DNA of 64,000 bases from Toxorhynchites rutilus septentrionalis (taxonomy: Eukaryota; Arthropoda; Insecta; Diptera; Culicidae). Positions within the stretch are counted from its first letter, which is position 1, and each line of letters starts with the position of its first letter. The notes beneath the pieces are model-generated. The model was not told the DNA's origin. It saw only the letters and a list, made by a program, of their open reading frames with translations, and searched no databases. A program made the translations under genes and the position numbers. Positions 47,006 to 58,214 of the stretch are shown here, piece by piece. The stretch covers positions 17,579,441-17,643,440 of the forward strand of contig NC_073744.1 in NCBI RefSeq assembly GCF_029784135.1. The letters are read 5' to 3'.

Positions 47006-47644
47006 CTAGCTGACCCGGCAAACTTCGTCCCACCCAAAATTTGTTTTTTGTTATCAATACCTTCAAACATCCACGTTTTCTTACTAAGCGCAAGTTCATG
47101 AGTCCAATCGCAGAACTGTTCATTGATTGATCTTCTAATCGACCCTTTTTACCTTTTACCTTTACCTTTTACCTCGATCTTCTGCTCTTCTTATTTGAAC
47201 GCTTCTACCAAAACTCATAATTATAATATCAGATTATTTTTAGACACAATTCTCGTTCAAGATTTTTCAACCACTTGCAAATAACACGTTTCTTCGTAAC
47301 ATGGAATAAATGTTTGATACACAAAAAATGATTGAACAAAGACAGACCCCTCCCCTCTTCTCCCCTTAGAGAGGGGGTAGGAGTGTCTATTAACCATAGA
47401 AACATTTCGTGCCCCCTAAAATCTTCACATGCCAAATTTGGCTCCATTTGCTTGATTAGTTTTCGAGTTATGCAGAAATTTGTTTTTCATTTGTATGACA
47501 GCCCACCCTAAGAGAGGGAGGAGGAGTATCTAACCACCATAGAATCATTTATTGCACCCTAAAACCCCCACATGCCAAATTTAGTTTCGTCTGCTTGATT
47601 AATTTTCGAGTAATGCAGAAATTTGTGTTTAATTTGTATGGCAG
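47006..47644 (-). mobile_element. Helitron 3' part, truncated by mariner
   Basis: On the minus strand the 3' end is GTTTGCCGGGTCAGCTAG followed by T. Internal ~143-bp units start near 47345, 47490 and 47630. The third stops after TTGTATGGCAGAC, where mariner coding sequence begins without a mariner 5' end. The block 47020-47130 matches 40190-40312 inverted. Confidence 0.72.
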
Positions 47645-48253
47645 ACCCATTTTTGAAGAAGATGGTGACTGGTGATGAAAAGTGGATCACGTACGACAAC
47701 CTAAAGCGAAAAAAGGCGTGGTCGAAGCGCGTTGAGCCGGCCCAAACCATCGCCAAGCTCGGATTGACGGCCAGGTTGGTTTTGCTGTGTGTTTGGAGGG
47801 ATTGGAAGGGAATCATCCACTATGAGCTGCTCAACTATGGCCAGACCCTCAACTCGATTCTCTACTGTGAGCAGCTTGACCGTTTGAAGCAGGTGATCGA
47901 CCAGAAGCGGCCAGAAATGATCAATAGGAATGGTGTTGTTTTCCACCAGGACAACGCTCGGCCTCACACCTCTCTGATGACCCGCCAGAAGCTACGGGAG
48001 CTCGGATAGGATGTCCTATTGCACCCACCGTATAGACCGGACCTGGCTCCAAGTGATTATCATCTCTTCCGGTCCATGCAAAATGCTCTTGGTGATACTA
48101 AGTTGGCCTCAAAAGAGGCTTGCGAAAACTGGCTGTCTGAGTTTTTTTTGCAAATAAGAAGGGGGGGGGGGGGGGTGTTTAATAAGGGGTGATAATTAAG
48201 TTGCCTTCTAAATGGCAACAAGTTTGCGAACAAAACGGCGCATATTTGACTTA
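47645..48253 (+). pseudogene. mariner transposase, 5' truncated and broken
   Basis: It starts at FLKKMVTGDEKWITYDN, so the DNA-binding half is missing. The first catalytic Asp (GDEKW) and the second (FHQDNARPHTS) are present in the frame 47623-48009. A TAG at 48007-48009 stands where Trp is usual. After it, HPPYRPDLAPSDYHLFRS carries the third Asp, as in DD34D mariners. A G run (about 48163-48177) and frameshifts precede a C-terminal LPSKWQQVCEQNGAYLT near 48201-48251. Inactive. Confidence 0.88.
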
Positions 48254-51200
48254 AATTGGATAATTTTAAGTATGTTAAATAAGGCGAGTACGAGAGATAC
48301 GACATTTCTTTTTCCCCAACCCTATATATAGCAGTACTGGTATTTAGTATCGTAATCTGCAATTTTCAACATGGAGTCTGTTGTATTCATACGATGGCTA
48401 TAATATTCGTGTTTGAAATCTGGAAGTTGGAGAATACCACATTTGGCAAATAACTGTCGGCTTGAGCAATTTGTACTTCCAACGCAAAATGGAATTCGTT
48501 ACCCGTATCGTATGGCATCTCAAGTTATTCTCAAATAGAACTCGTACTAATTACAGTACCAGTAATCATAACAATTTGACAGAGTCCAACAAAACTATCA
48601 TTTCGCGTGCGTTCGCTTCGATCCCAATCTCCCGGTCGGTCGTCGATTGCAGACACCATTGTAGCAAAAAGTAGCAATGGGCTAAATTAGGGATATGATG
48701 AGATGAGACGAGACGAGACGAACGCCGCCGAGCCAAAGATGAAGGCCGAGAGGGGCCGATCATTCTGCCATAATTGTCGTCAAAAGCAACGGAATCGTCA
48801 ATGCGCGATGCGTCTAAAACATAGCAGCCGCCACGGTCGGTCCTAATTAGGTCTACCGGAGGATGCGATCGTCCGTTGATGGGGGTATGATGCTCCGGGA
48901 TCTAAACAACTGCAGCAGCAGCAGCAGCAGCTCACAAAAAGTAGTAATTTTTCCACTCCATCCCTCGCCGCCCTTGACTGTCAATTATTTTTAAGTGTAA
49001 GTGCCTTTAATAGCTTCTAGAATAGCAACCACTTCTGGAAAGATAGAGTCCCGGGATTTGGAGCGTCGTTACTGCTTGAATTAAGGCAGGCAGCATTTTT
49101 CAGCGTTCGATGCGCGACCATTTTCAGCAGCTGCACTGCATCAGCATCAGCTCATCAAGTTCTAGTTCTCCCGTAGGCTCTGCTGCGCAGCTCGATACAG
49201 GTAGCACAAATTACAATGCAAAAATGCTCCAAACTGTTTATTAAAAACATCGCTACCTATAAGCCATAGGTAACACGTGTGCGTGTGTCCGGGCGTTGAT
49301 GCAGCCATTGGCGTCTTCAAAAGTGATGAACGCTTGGAGGCTGGAGTAGGAGAACGGGGTTCTCCGATCTACGCGTAATTTCATTCATGTGGAGACTGCA
49401 AAAATTACACGATCTGGGCATGGTAAAACAACGGCAATTGCATAGTTTCAGCAGATAAAAACGAGTTTTTTTGTTGTTGCTGGCAAGGCGGTAAATTCAC
49501 CTAGCAGAATCGGTTGATTGATCCACGCTTCTGAACGAGACTATTTCGAGAGCGAGTCGATGCAATGAAAACCAGATCAAATTCGCCAGCGGATTGATGG
49601 GAGTGTTTGCACGGGAATTGGCAGGTTCGTGGAAGTGACGGGCGATACATGAAAAAAGATGATGAATTATAATAATTTAGCAAACCTGTGTGGCGTAGTG
49701 CGCAGAGCAGGAGCCGGAGTACCTTCTCCTAGGCTAGAGGAAATGAGCGTACACAAAAAAAAACACACGAACCGACAAACAGCTGCAGGTTCTGGTTGTC
49801 CATTTCTTGTAAAGCTTCGAACCCATTTTGTTTGATCTTCTTTTCGCTATGTTTCCTATCTTCGTATCTCTCCTCCCGCAGCCCTGGTTCGACAAACATC
49901 ATCATCATCGTCGTCGTCGTTGTCGTCGTCGTCGTTGTCGTCGTCGTCGTTGTCGTCGTCATCAGCGTTCGAGCCAGAGGAAAAGATGGACGCGAATCAG
50001 GGCGGAAGCTGTGCAGAAGCCACGAAGCAAAAAGATAATTATTCCCGTCCTTCAACCAGTCTATTGAACGTGCCTTAATTTAGTTTAGCGAATTGCGGAT
50101 GGCTTACCCCCGCGTCCTTCTCTGTGTGTTGTGTGGAGAAGCCAAGTGCACAGTAGCAGCAGCGGGCTTCCGAACCTTTTTTGTGCGCGAATTCTACGAA
50201 GAAGCTCTCCCGAGGGTGGTTGGCCACCCGAGCTGAGATAATGGCAGTCCGCTCGATACGTGCAGATGATCTTGTTTTGTCATGCCATCCGGTCTAACGA
50301 GCTCTCCAAGATTATTTTCGCTTTTGGCTGTGGCCACAAACCGTGACAGCATCCAATACGTTTCGCCATTTGCGTGTGAGCTCCTTCCCTCCTGCTGACG
50401 CAATCGACAACGACGACGCTTGACAGCTATCTAACGGAAATGCACTGTTTCTCTGCATTAGAAATTGACCTTTACGTGCTGAACACGATGCTTATTAATA
50501 CCACCTCACGCCAGAGCGAACGAAACTGAGAGTGATTTATGTGGCTCTTGCTTTTTCCTCTCGCTTGCACCGTTGCACACACCCAAGACCGCGAAGGTCG
50601 CTCCTGACCGAGATAAAGGGAATCTCTTCTGCAACTGCATGCAACCTGTTGTCCCTCGCGGCAACTTTCCATAGAGAATTTAATAACTGCCACCGGCGGC
50701 GATTGGAGTGGTCGACCGTCGAGAGTAAAGACAGTAAAGTCGTCTGAAATATGAGCAACTGTCACCGAAGTTGTAATCGTGCCGTAGGCGTGTGCCGTAA
50801 TCTATTACCGTGCCATCACCACCGTGCTGACGAGCTCTCATGTCACTTGAGCTGACCAAACTTTGTCTATGACTGGTAAATGGCACAGTTACCTGTCCAC
50901 GGGGCGGCGGTATCGGGAGATAATTTATTGATTTGGTTGTACTTTATTGTGTCTTTTTCTGTCCACCCACACCAAACAATTGCTGCACACCCTTCGAGCG
51001 CTTAGAATGAAAGCAAAGTCCGCTGCGATCAATTATGGGATCGCACTGCCGCAAAGTGATTCAATTTTTCCTGCGGAACGGACATGAAAGTCTTCGTCCC
51101 TAAGGAGTAAAAAAAAAATCGTGAGCCGTTTATTGATTCGTTTTCCCCAATATACGTAAACATATTCTTCAATATTGAATTACAGCTGAACCTGTTTTTG

Positions 51201-51599
51201 TGCGAGGGATAGGGACCGCACAAACGAATCGCATAAAAAAATAGTACAAAACTTTATCAGTAGCTTTAAAAATAGTTCCGCTACACGATTTGAAAGAAAA
51301 AATCTTATGCGGTGGATAGGGATCGCATAAAAAGTAACCCCAGTTCTGAATTGGATCACCGTACGATTTTCTCTTGTTTTCCTGCTGTACGTGGATACAT
51401 GTTGCCTTTTAGGTTACGATTCGACACTTGCTGCCTGTCGGAACTTGTTGCTATTAGAAATCATGCTATGCGCAACACATTGCATTTGATGGAAAGATGC
51501 GAACGATTTAAGGAGTGGGAAATTTGGATGCAAACGGCCTGGCTGGGAAAGAAAGTAAAAAGTGCCTCTAAACCGAATCACCAGCTCTGGAAAATATTG
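48254..51599. other. No recognisable gene; microsatellites
   Basis: Host-like, less AT-rich DNA. There is a CAG run at about 48910-48930 and a CGT-based minisatellite at 49895-49962. Low-complexity ORFs on both strands are not credible genes. GGGATAGGGA[CT]CGCA occurs at 51206 and in similar form at 51315, a small local duplication. Confidence 0.5.
49895..49962. repeat. CGTCGTCGTTGT minisatellite
   Basis: CATCAT then three or more copies of a 12-bp unit CGTCGTCGTTGT. ORFs with Val or Thr runs across it are artefacts. Confidence 0.9.
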
Positions 51600-52440
51600 T
51601 ATAGGGTAAATTACAAATTTTGGTTATTCTTTTATACCCCTATACCAGATGATCGAAAAATCACCCAAGGGGGGAGTAAAGGAAATCAGGGTTTTCGAAA
51701 AAAAAATGTTGATGCCAAATGTCTTAAAATTGCATGAAACAGTTATCTCGAAAAATTTTTTGTCAAAAAAAAGTTTTTTTTTGCGCTTGGTCATTTTTTC
51801 GCCTGAAAAATCGATTTTTGACAAAAATTTTTTTTGAGATAATTGTAAATCTCAACGTGCCATGCAATTTTAAGACATTTGGCACCAATTTTTTTTAAAA
51901 GCCCCGATTTCCGGTGATTTTTCGGTTTTCAAAAAACTCAAATTTTAGCGTCTGCGACACCAGTAAATGAAGTCCGAATGCCCTAATATTTTGCATAGGG
52001 TATATTATCGTGCAAATCAACATTTCGTAGCAAGTTCCGAATGATAAATCAAGATAACTATTTTTATTTGCACCCAAAACCATACTTTTCGTTTCGTACT
52101 CCGAAAAAAAACTAAGTTCCAGAATGTCGATTTTTGACAAAAAAATTTTTCGAGATGACACTAGATCTCGACGTTTCATGCAATTTTAAGACATTTGGCA
52201 TCGAAATTTTTTTTTCGAAAACCCCGATTTCGTTTACTCCTCCCTTGGGTGATTTTTCGATTTTCAAAAACTCAAACTTTGACCGCTTTGCGCCATTCTC
52301 CCTTAAGTCCGATTGAGCTGAAATTCGGCATACGCTGTTTTTTCGAGGTGGTGAACATTTTTATAGGGTAACTTTTTGAAATTTTAGGGTCGATTTTTTC
52401 CCATACATTCATTGGTACCCTAATGAATAGTCCATACTGT
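51600..52440. repeat. Foldback-like dispersed repeat, three units
   Basis: A ~130-bp unit with the landmarks GACATTTGGCA, CATGCAATTTTAAGACAT, CTCGACGTTTCATGCAA and GGGTGATTTTTCG occurs at 51650-51772 (minus), 51797-51945 (plus) and 52133-52270 (plus). The first and third are inverted arms ~360 bp apart. The same unit is at 46254-46700 and 58300-59660. Confidence 0.7.
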
Positions 52441-53289
52441 TATTTTTGGAATTTTTGTTGAGTTTTTTTAAAATATTTTTTTAGTGTAATTTTAAAAAAG
52501 TTTTGGTATTTTTTATGCTTAAAATTTAATTAACATCTTCCATAAAAAGATTAGAATTTTTGTAAATAAATCAGAAAAAACTGGCTGTTGCGACCCCCTG
52601 TTGCAACAGCGCTGTGCAAACGTAACGCGTAATGAACCATCGCTCTCAACTTCACAACATGCATGGCGGTCTTTGGTAACAATTGCCATTGGTTTAAAGC
52701 AAAACAAAAACAAATCAAAAGAAATCCATTAGACAACGTGTATCCCCAATTGTTTCAATATTTTCCTAAATTCGCGGCTTGAATTAATTTGAACTTAAAA
52801 TAGTTACTTATTACCTAGTTCTATTCATTATCCTAATCCAACTGTACTAAAAGTAAGTCGATTTGCTTAAATATATCCTATAAATAGGGAATTAATAATA
52901 TCTTAACCTAAATCTAGAACCTAAATACTACAACGTTGAATACGACGACTCACAACTTAAATTACTATCGGTTTACCAAAATTGTAAGTGAATTCAATTT
53001 TTTGTTACAACTTAAACTAAAATAAATAAATTTTTAGCTTAAAGCTAACAGCATATAAAACCAGCGTTTGCTACAAAGAGTTGGAAACCCCCGCCGAGTC
53101 TTCTACCGTACACTGGCCCTTTTCAAAAAGTTTTTTTTTGAAGATTTGAAGTATGCAAAGTTGCTTAAATGACCAATGTCTTTACACCCACAACGTTTAA
53201 CTGCAATCTGAGATGGTGCTGCCAACTCCTAAGCCGAGTTGGCATGAAAATTGAAAATATGCACGTTATATCGAAGTTCCCCTGTACTA
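52441..53289. other. No recognisable gene
   Basis: AT-rich; nothing recognised. Confidence 0.45.
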
Positions 53290-53643
53290 AGATTTCGCTT
53301 CAAATCAGATACTAAAAACAGATTCAAAATTCAGATTTCAAATTAATATTATGAAAAAGTGTTAATATTTTTTTTAGATTTAGATTCCAAATTCAAGTTT
53401 CAAACATAAATAACGAATTACATTTTGAAACTGATTCCAAATTCAAATCAAATAGAACTTGCTGATTCTAGATTGAACTTCCATTTCAGTCTCAGAATCC
53501 GAAATAAGTTTTTCAAAATTATAGGTTCAAATTCTGAAAACTTTAGGAGTACTCAAATTCTAAATGTAGATTATGATTTTGAATCAAATTTCTATATAAT
53601 ATAATATGTAATATTATAAATTCAGCGTATATTATAAATTATA
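53290..53643. repeat. Degenerate ATTCAAATTC minisatellite, left part
   Basis: Loose copies of a 10-14 bp unit such as CAAATTCAGATTC. It continues at 55600 beyond an inserted Tigger composite. Confidence 0.7.
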
Positions 53644-53645
53644 TA

Positions 53646-55579
53646 CAGGTCAGACTCGAATATCCGGAGACTCGATTATCCGTGATTCGATTATCCGGAA
53701 TTTCAGACTCGATTATCCGGAGTATTTTATTTTTGATTTTCTGAAATTTTGAATAATTTGTATAATAATTCTATATTAAATAGCTAATATGGGTATCAAG
53801 AGAAAGGGCTTGATTAGTAGAATGCAGTTATTTATGAAAAATGCAAATCCAAAATGGCCGCCACCGCAAGATGGCGCCGTATATATTCCCCTTCAATATG
53901 GGTATCAAATGAATGGGCTTGACTAGTAGAATACAGTTATTTATGAAAAATGCAAATCTAAGATGGCGGCCACTACAAAATGGCGGATTGCATATTTTCT
54001 CAGAACCCCATCAGTATGGGTATCCAATGAAAGGGCTTGACTAGTAGAATATTTATGAAAAATTCAAATCCAAAATAACCACCACCACAAAATGGCGCCA
54101 TATATATTTTTTGCACAACCCCTTCAATATGGGTATCAAATGAAAGGGCTCGACTAGTAGAATACAGTTATTTATGAAAAATGCAAATCTAAGATGGTGG
54201 CCTCTACAAAATAGCGGATTACCTATTTTTTCAGAACCCCATCAATATGGGTATCAAATCAAAAGGCTTGACAAGTAGAACACAATTATTTATGAAAAAT
54301 GCCCAAAAATGTATCAAATGTATCAGATAATGAAAAATCCAATTTCAAGATGGCCGCAGTCCCCAAACAACTAATTACTTTTTGAATTCTATCATTCAAC
54401 TTGACCTGTTTCTATGTATGTTTGAATGTTTTTTTTATCCCACATTAATAGAAAATTGACCCCGCTCCTGTTGAACGATTGATCTGAAATTTGGAACATA
54501 CATTTAATTCTACTGTCATTATAAAACTGCGTATTCCATGATCTTGAAAAATTCAATTTAGCCGCCGCAAAAATTGCTGAATTGCTTGATTTGGAGAATA
54601 CACTACACAATGAACAACATAAATTCGAAAAGGTCGCCGCCACAAAATGGTCGACTATGTATATTTGCAACCCCCTCAATATTGGTATCAAATGAAATTA
54701 TTTGACTAATAGAATACAGTACAGGTCGGACTCGATTATATGTGATTCGATTATATACAATTTTGGACTCGATTATATTCAGTTTGGAAAAAAATATTTT
54801 TTTATATTTCAAATACGACTCATTTCATGAAGAAATGCAACCTTTCAACGTTAAGGTGAAGTTTAAGTGGCTATTACATGTACAGTGGGGTAAGAATTGT
54901 GATTTTTCAAGATTTGAATTTTCTTGAATTTTCACCAGGAATTGTTTATAACGATATTGCAGCCAAATTAAGAAAGATAGAAGTTGTACGTCAAAGAACA
55001 AATTGTGGAGCGGTTAAAGAACTTCATTTGAATTGATAGAAACAATCTAGTTTAATATAAATTTTTAGGATAAAATTAATAATAACACATTAAAAATTAT
55101 TAACATTTAAGTGTTTTACTTCCGAAATGTTATTAAAATTCACTAATTTAGTTGTTCCACTACTACATCCTGTACTAAATTTTCTCATCTTTCAAATGAA
55201 AGCATCAGAATCGTCTTCCGTAGCGTACTTTTTAATGTAGAGGCAGTTTGAAGCAACAGAGTCCGAAACAAAAAAAAAGGTCTGTGACTCTGTCATTGTT
55301 GAAATTCGAACATATGCGTAGGAGGATTTTTTTCATCTATCAAGTCTATCAATTCCTGAGAGAATCTGGATAAATCAATTTTTTTCATGTGAGAAAGATG
55401 TTTTCAGACTTTAAGGGGATGAATCAAAAATCAAATTCCTCTTTTATTTTCAAAAAACGAAAAATACATGCAAAAAAAAAACAAATAAAGAAAAAAAATT
55501 GTTTTGACTCGATTATCCGGAGGATTCGATTATCCGGAGTGAAAAAAAATCAATACTCCGGATAATCGAGTCCGACCTG
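53646..55579 (+). mobile_element. Pogo/Tigger-like composite, copy c
   Basis: The left end CAGGTCAGACTCGAATATCC and the right end CAGGTCGGACTCGATTATCC (inward) are inverted, with TA on both sides (53644, 55580). ACTCGATTATCCGG is iterated inside both ends. The left half holds a ~113-bp tandem repeat. At 54722 a second terminus of the TTATATA type begins after its own TA and leads into the body shared with copies a, b and d. The structure looks like one element inserted in another, with one terminus lost. Confidence 0.78.
53780..54715 (+). repeat. ~113-bp tandem repeat within the Tigger composite
   Basis: Units share CAATATGGGTATCAAATGAA, GGGCTTGACTAGTAGAATAC and AAAATGGCGGCC-like blocks. Starts are near 53787, 53896, 54012, 54126 and 54246, with degenerate units to 54715. 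Two inverted units are at 60285-60475 in copy e. Confidence 0.82.
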
Positions 55580-56770
55580 TATTAGACATTCAGGCGTCAA
55601 ATTGAGCTCATATTATATTTGTAAATCAATAAATTTAGGCCCAAAGTTCGAATTCTTTAGATTGCACAGAACTACAGAAACACAGATTTCGAACTCAAAT
55701 TCCAAATTGAGATCTCAAAAATTAATTACGAAATCAGATTCCGATTTCGAATTCAAAATCAAGGTCAAATTCCGATTCTATGCATAAATCCTAAAAACAT
55801 GTTTTAAATTCGAAATTAAAATTGAGAATCCTATTTTTTATTCGGATTCGAAATTCAGCTTCAAATTCTATATTAGGATAACGAATTCAGACTCCCAAAA
55901 CGAATTCTGAATTCAGTTTAAAGAATCAGATTCCAATTGAAGATATGAATTCCGATTTCAAATTCATATTTTATTGCTCATTCCAGATTCTGCCCCCTGG
56001 CTTTGACACCAAAACAGGAATTACAAATTATGAATCTGATTGGGTTTGAAACTTTGATTACGAATTCATATTCAAGTTTATCATTCAGAAACTATTGCAG
56101 GTTCCAATTTTAGATTCAAACGTTGAATTTTAATTCTATTAGTTTAAATTTAATAAAATCTATTTAATATATTTAATAGAATAGTGCAATTCAATTCAGA
56201 TACCAAAATAAAACGCTCCAAATTGAAATTCTCAGATTCTCAGAACTCAGATTAGATTCTTATTGAGATTAAAATTAACATTCTTAGTTTAGAGTCGTAT
56301 TTCCAAAATCGATTGAAATTCTAAACTAATATTCCGATTTCAAATTCAGATTCAAATTGAAATTTCAATTTCAGATGCTTCATTTTAAAATTGAGATTCC
56401 AAATTTAAATTTTGATTCCAAATTAAAAATCTAAATTCAGATTCAATTTTCCATATTAGTAACCATATTAGGAATTCAAATTCAGATTCTTAGTTCATAC
56501 TTGAGTTCGCAAAGGTGAACAAATGAGGATTTAGATTTCAGATTCCAAATTTACATTCAGATTCCATGTTCAGAAAAAATCCAATATCAGATTCTCAGTT
56601 TAAATTCAAAACTCGAATTCCGAATACTGTTCGGAATTCTAACAGAGATCAGAGAACAATATTACAATTAAGAATCAGATTCAGAATTAACTGGAATCTG
56701 AGGATTGTGGACTTCAAATTCAGATTTGAGATGTCAATTTCCCAATTCAAAATTCACATTGGAAATCGTA
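55580..56770. repeat. Degenerate ATTCAAATTC minisatellite, right part
   Basis: About 1.1 kb of loosely repeated TTCAAATTC, CAGATTC and AATTCGA words, continuing 53290-53643. ORFs across it (55602, 56566) are artefacts of simple composition. Confidence 0.72.
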
Positions 56771-57512
56771 CAAAAGAACAAAAGCACCGATTTCGAGTCT
56801 CTCCAAACTCACAGGAAAGGACCGCGAAACGACCTGAATGGTTAGTCGGTAACATCTGAAATCTATTGCAGTGAAATGCTATCGTCGTTTATTGATTTAT
56901 ACATTCACCCCATTCCCAACCAATTACCAGGCTCACCACCACAAAACGTCGGCAGCTTTTGGAACACATGTGTTTGCCTTGCTTTGCTTGTTGTGCCATC
57001 GCATGTTTACCCCCCCTCCCCTCCCCCCATGGCTTGGCATGAAGGCGTGGGAAAACCAAATTCAAACTCACACGCGTTTTCCCTCGCTCGCTTCAAAATA
57101 GTGATACATTGCAGCTAATAATCGATTAGTGATTGATTGGTCCTAGTTTTTCCGCCTCCTGCATCGCATTTTGTATAAATCTTGCACTGGTGTTTTATTG
57201 TGTGTGGTCCGTTTCTATGGGAAAAATTTATGCCGTTTGTCATTTTCCGTGCTTTTTATTTCTTCACGTAAAAATCTCATATCGTCTCGGCGAAAAGAAC
57301 AACAACCAAAATATAGAGAGGAAAAAAAAACGAAAGCGAAAGGATGAATAGTTGCGCGTTGACAAGATTTATTGTCAACATTGATCAATTCCCAATAACG
57401 GGTGACGGTTCTCGTCGTTTATATTCATTGCTCTGTCTGTGGGGCACGATATGCCATGGAAACACACATATAGGGGCTGCCAAACGCCAACGCGTTGTAT
57501 TGGGTTTTTTTC

Positions 57513-57552
<40 letters not shown>

Positions 57553-58199
57553 GTTAGTATTGTGGGTCTTCGCAAAAAGTACGCGTTTCGGATCGCAACG
57601 AAAAGAAGATACGATGTTGTGGTTATAAAATCAATTCCTGCTGTAAAATTGGAATAAACGATATTTGTACAGAGGATGACGACGGCAACGAGGATGATGA
57701 TGATGATGATGATGATGGAGACGATGATAATAGTGATACTTTGGTTCCGCTTGTTATGGGAAAAGTGTGTGCACATGTTCCATATTTTGTTTCGTTTCTC
57801 GCTGTTTTTTGTTGTTGATGTTATTGTGCGCGAAAATATCTTGACGCGGGCTTTATGCATATGTTTATGCTCGGATTTTATTGCGGTGTAAAAAGTGAGG
57901 TCTGCGTTTCCCTGCCAAACTGACATTTTCACATGGGAAATGTGGGGTGGAGGCACTGGAATCTAACACTGTGAGGATCACAATGGATGTGTGATTGTTT
58001 CGGAAGTCTACGGAAGTAAAAAGGGATGCATTGGAACCATCCAAATGCGAATCCGCTATTTGGAGCCATGTTGTTTGGTATCAGAAATGAAAAATCACGA
58101 AATCGATGCCCCTCCAACCTCTAAAAATGGATTTGTTTCGTTGACAGCCTTCTGTGATGTGAGTTGTGGCACGAAAATATTCCAGCCACAAAAAATAAA
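56771..58199. other. No recognisable gene; TC and GAT microsatellites
   Basis: Less AT-rich host-like DNA. A (TC)n run is at about 57517-57548 and a GATGAT run at about 57692-57716. No ORF has recognisable homology. Confidence 0.5.
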
Positions 58200-58214
58200 A
58201 TTTTGAAAAATAGT

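Noticed and set aside
49729..50067. Thr/Met-rich or Val-rich proteins
   Set aside because: They translate the CGTCGTCGTTGT minisatellite in different frames.
51312..51737. 141-residue plus-strand protein
   Set aside because: The last third runs into the foldback-like repeat and the first part has no recognised domain; too weak to call.
57375..57956. 193-residue minus-strand protein
   Set aside because: It consists largely of (TC)n and (GAT)n translations (Glu-Arg and Ile runs).
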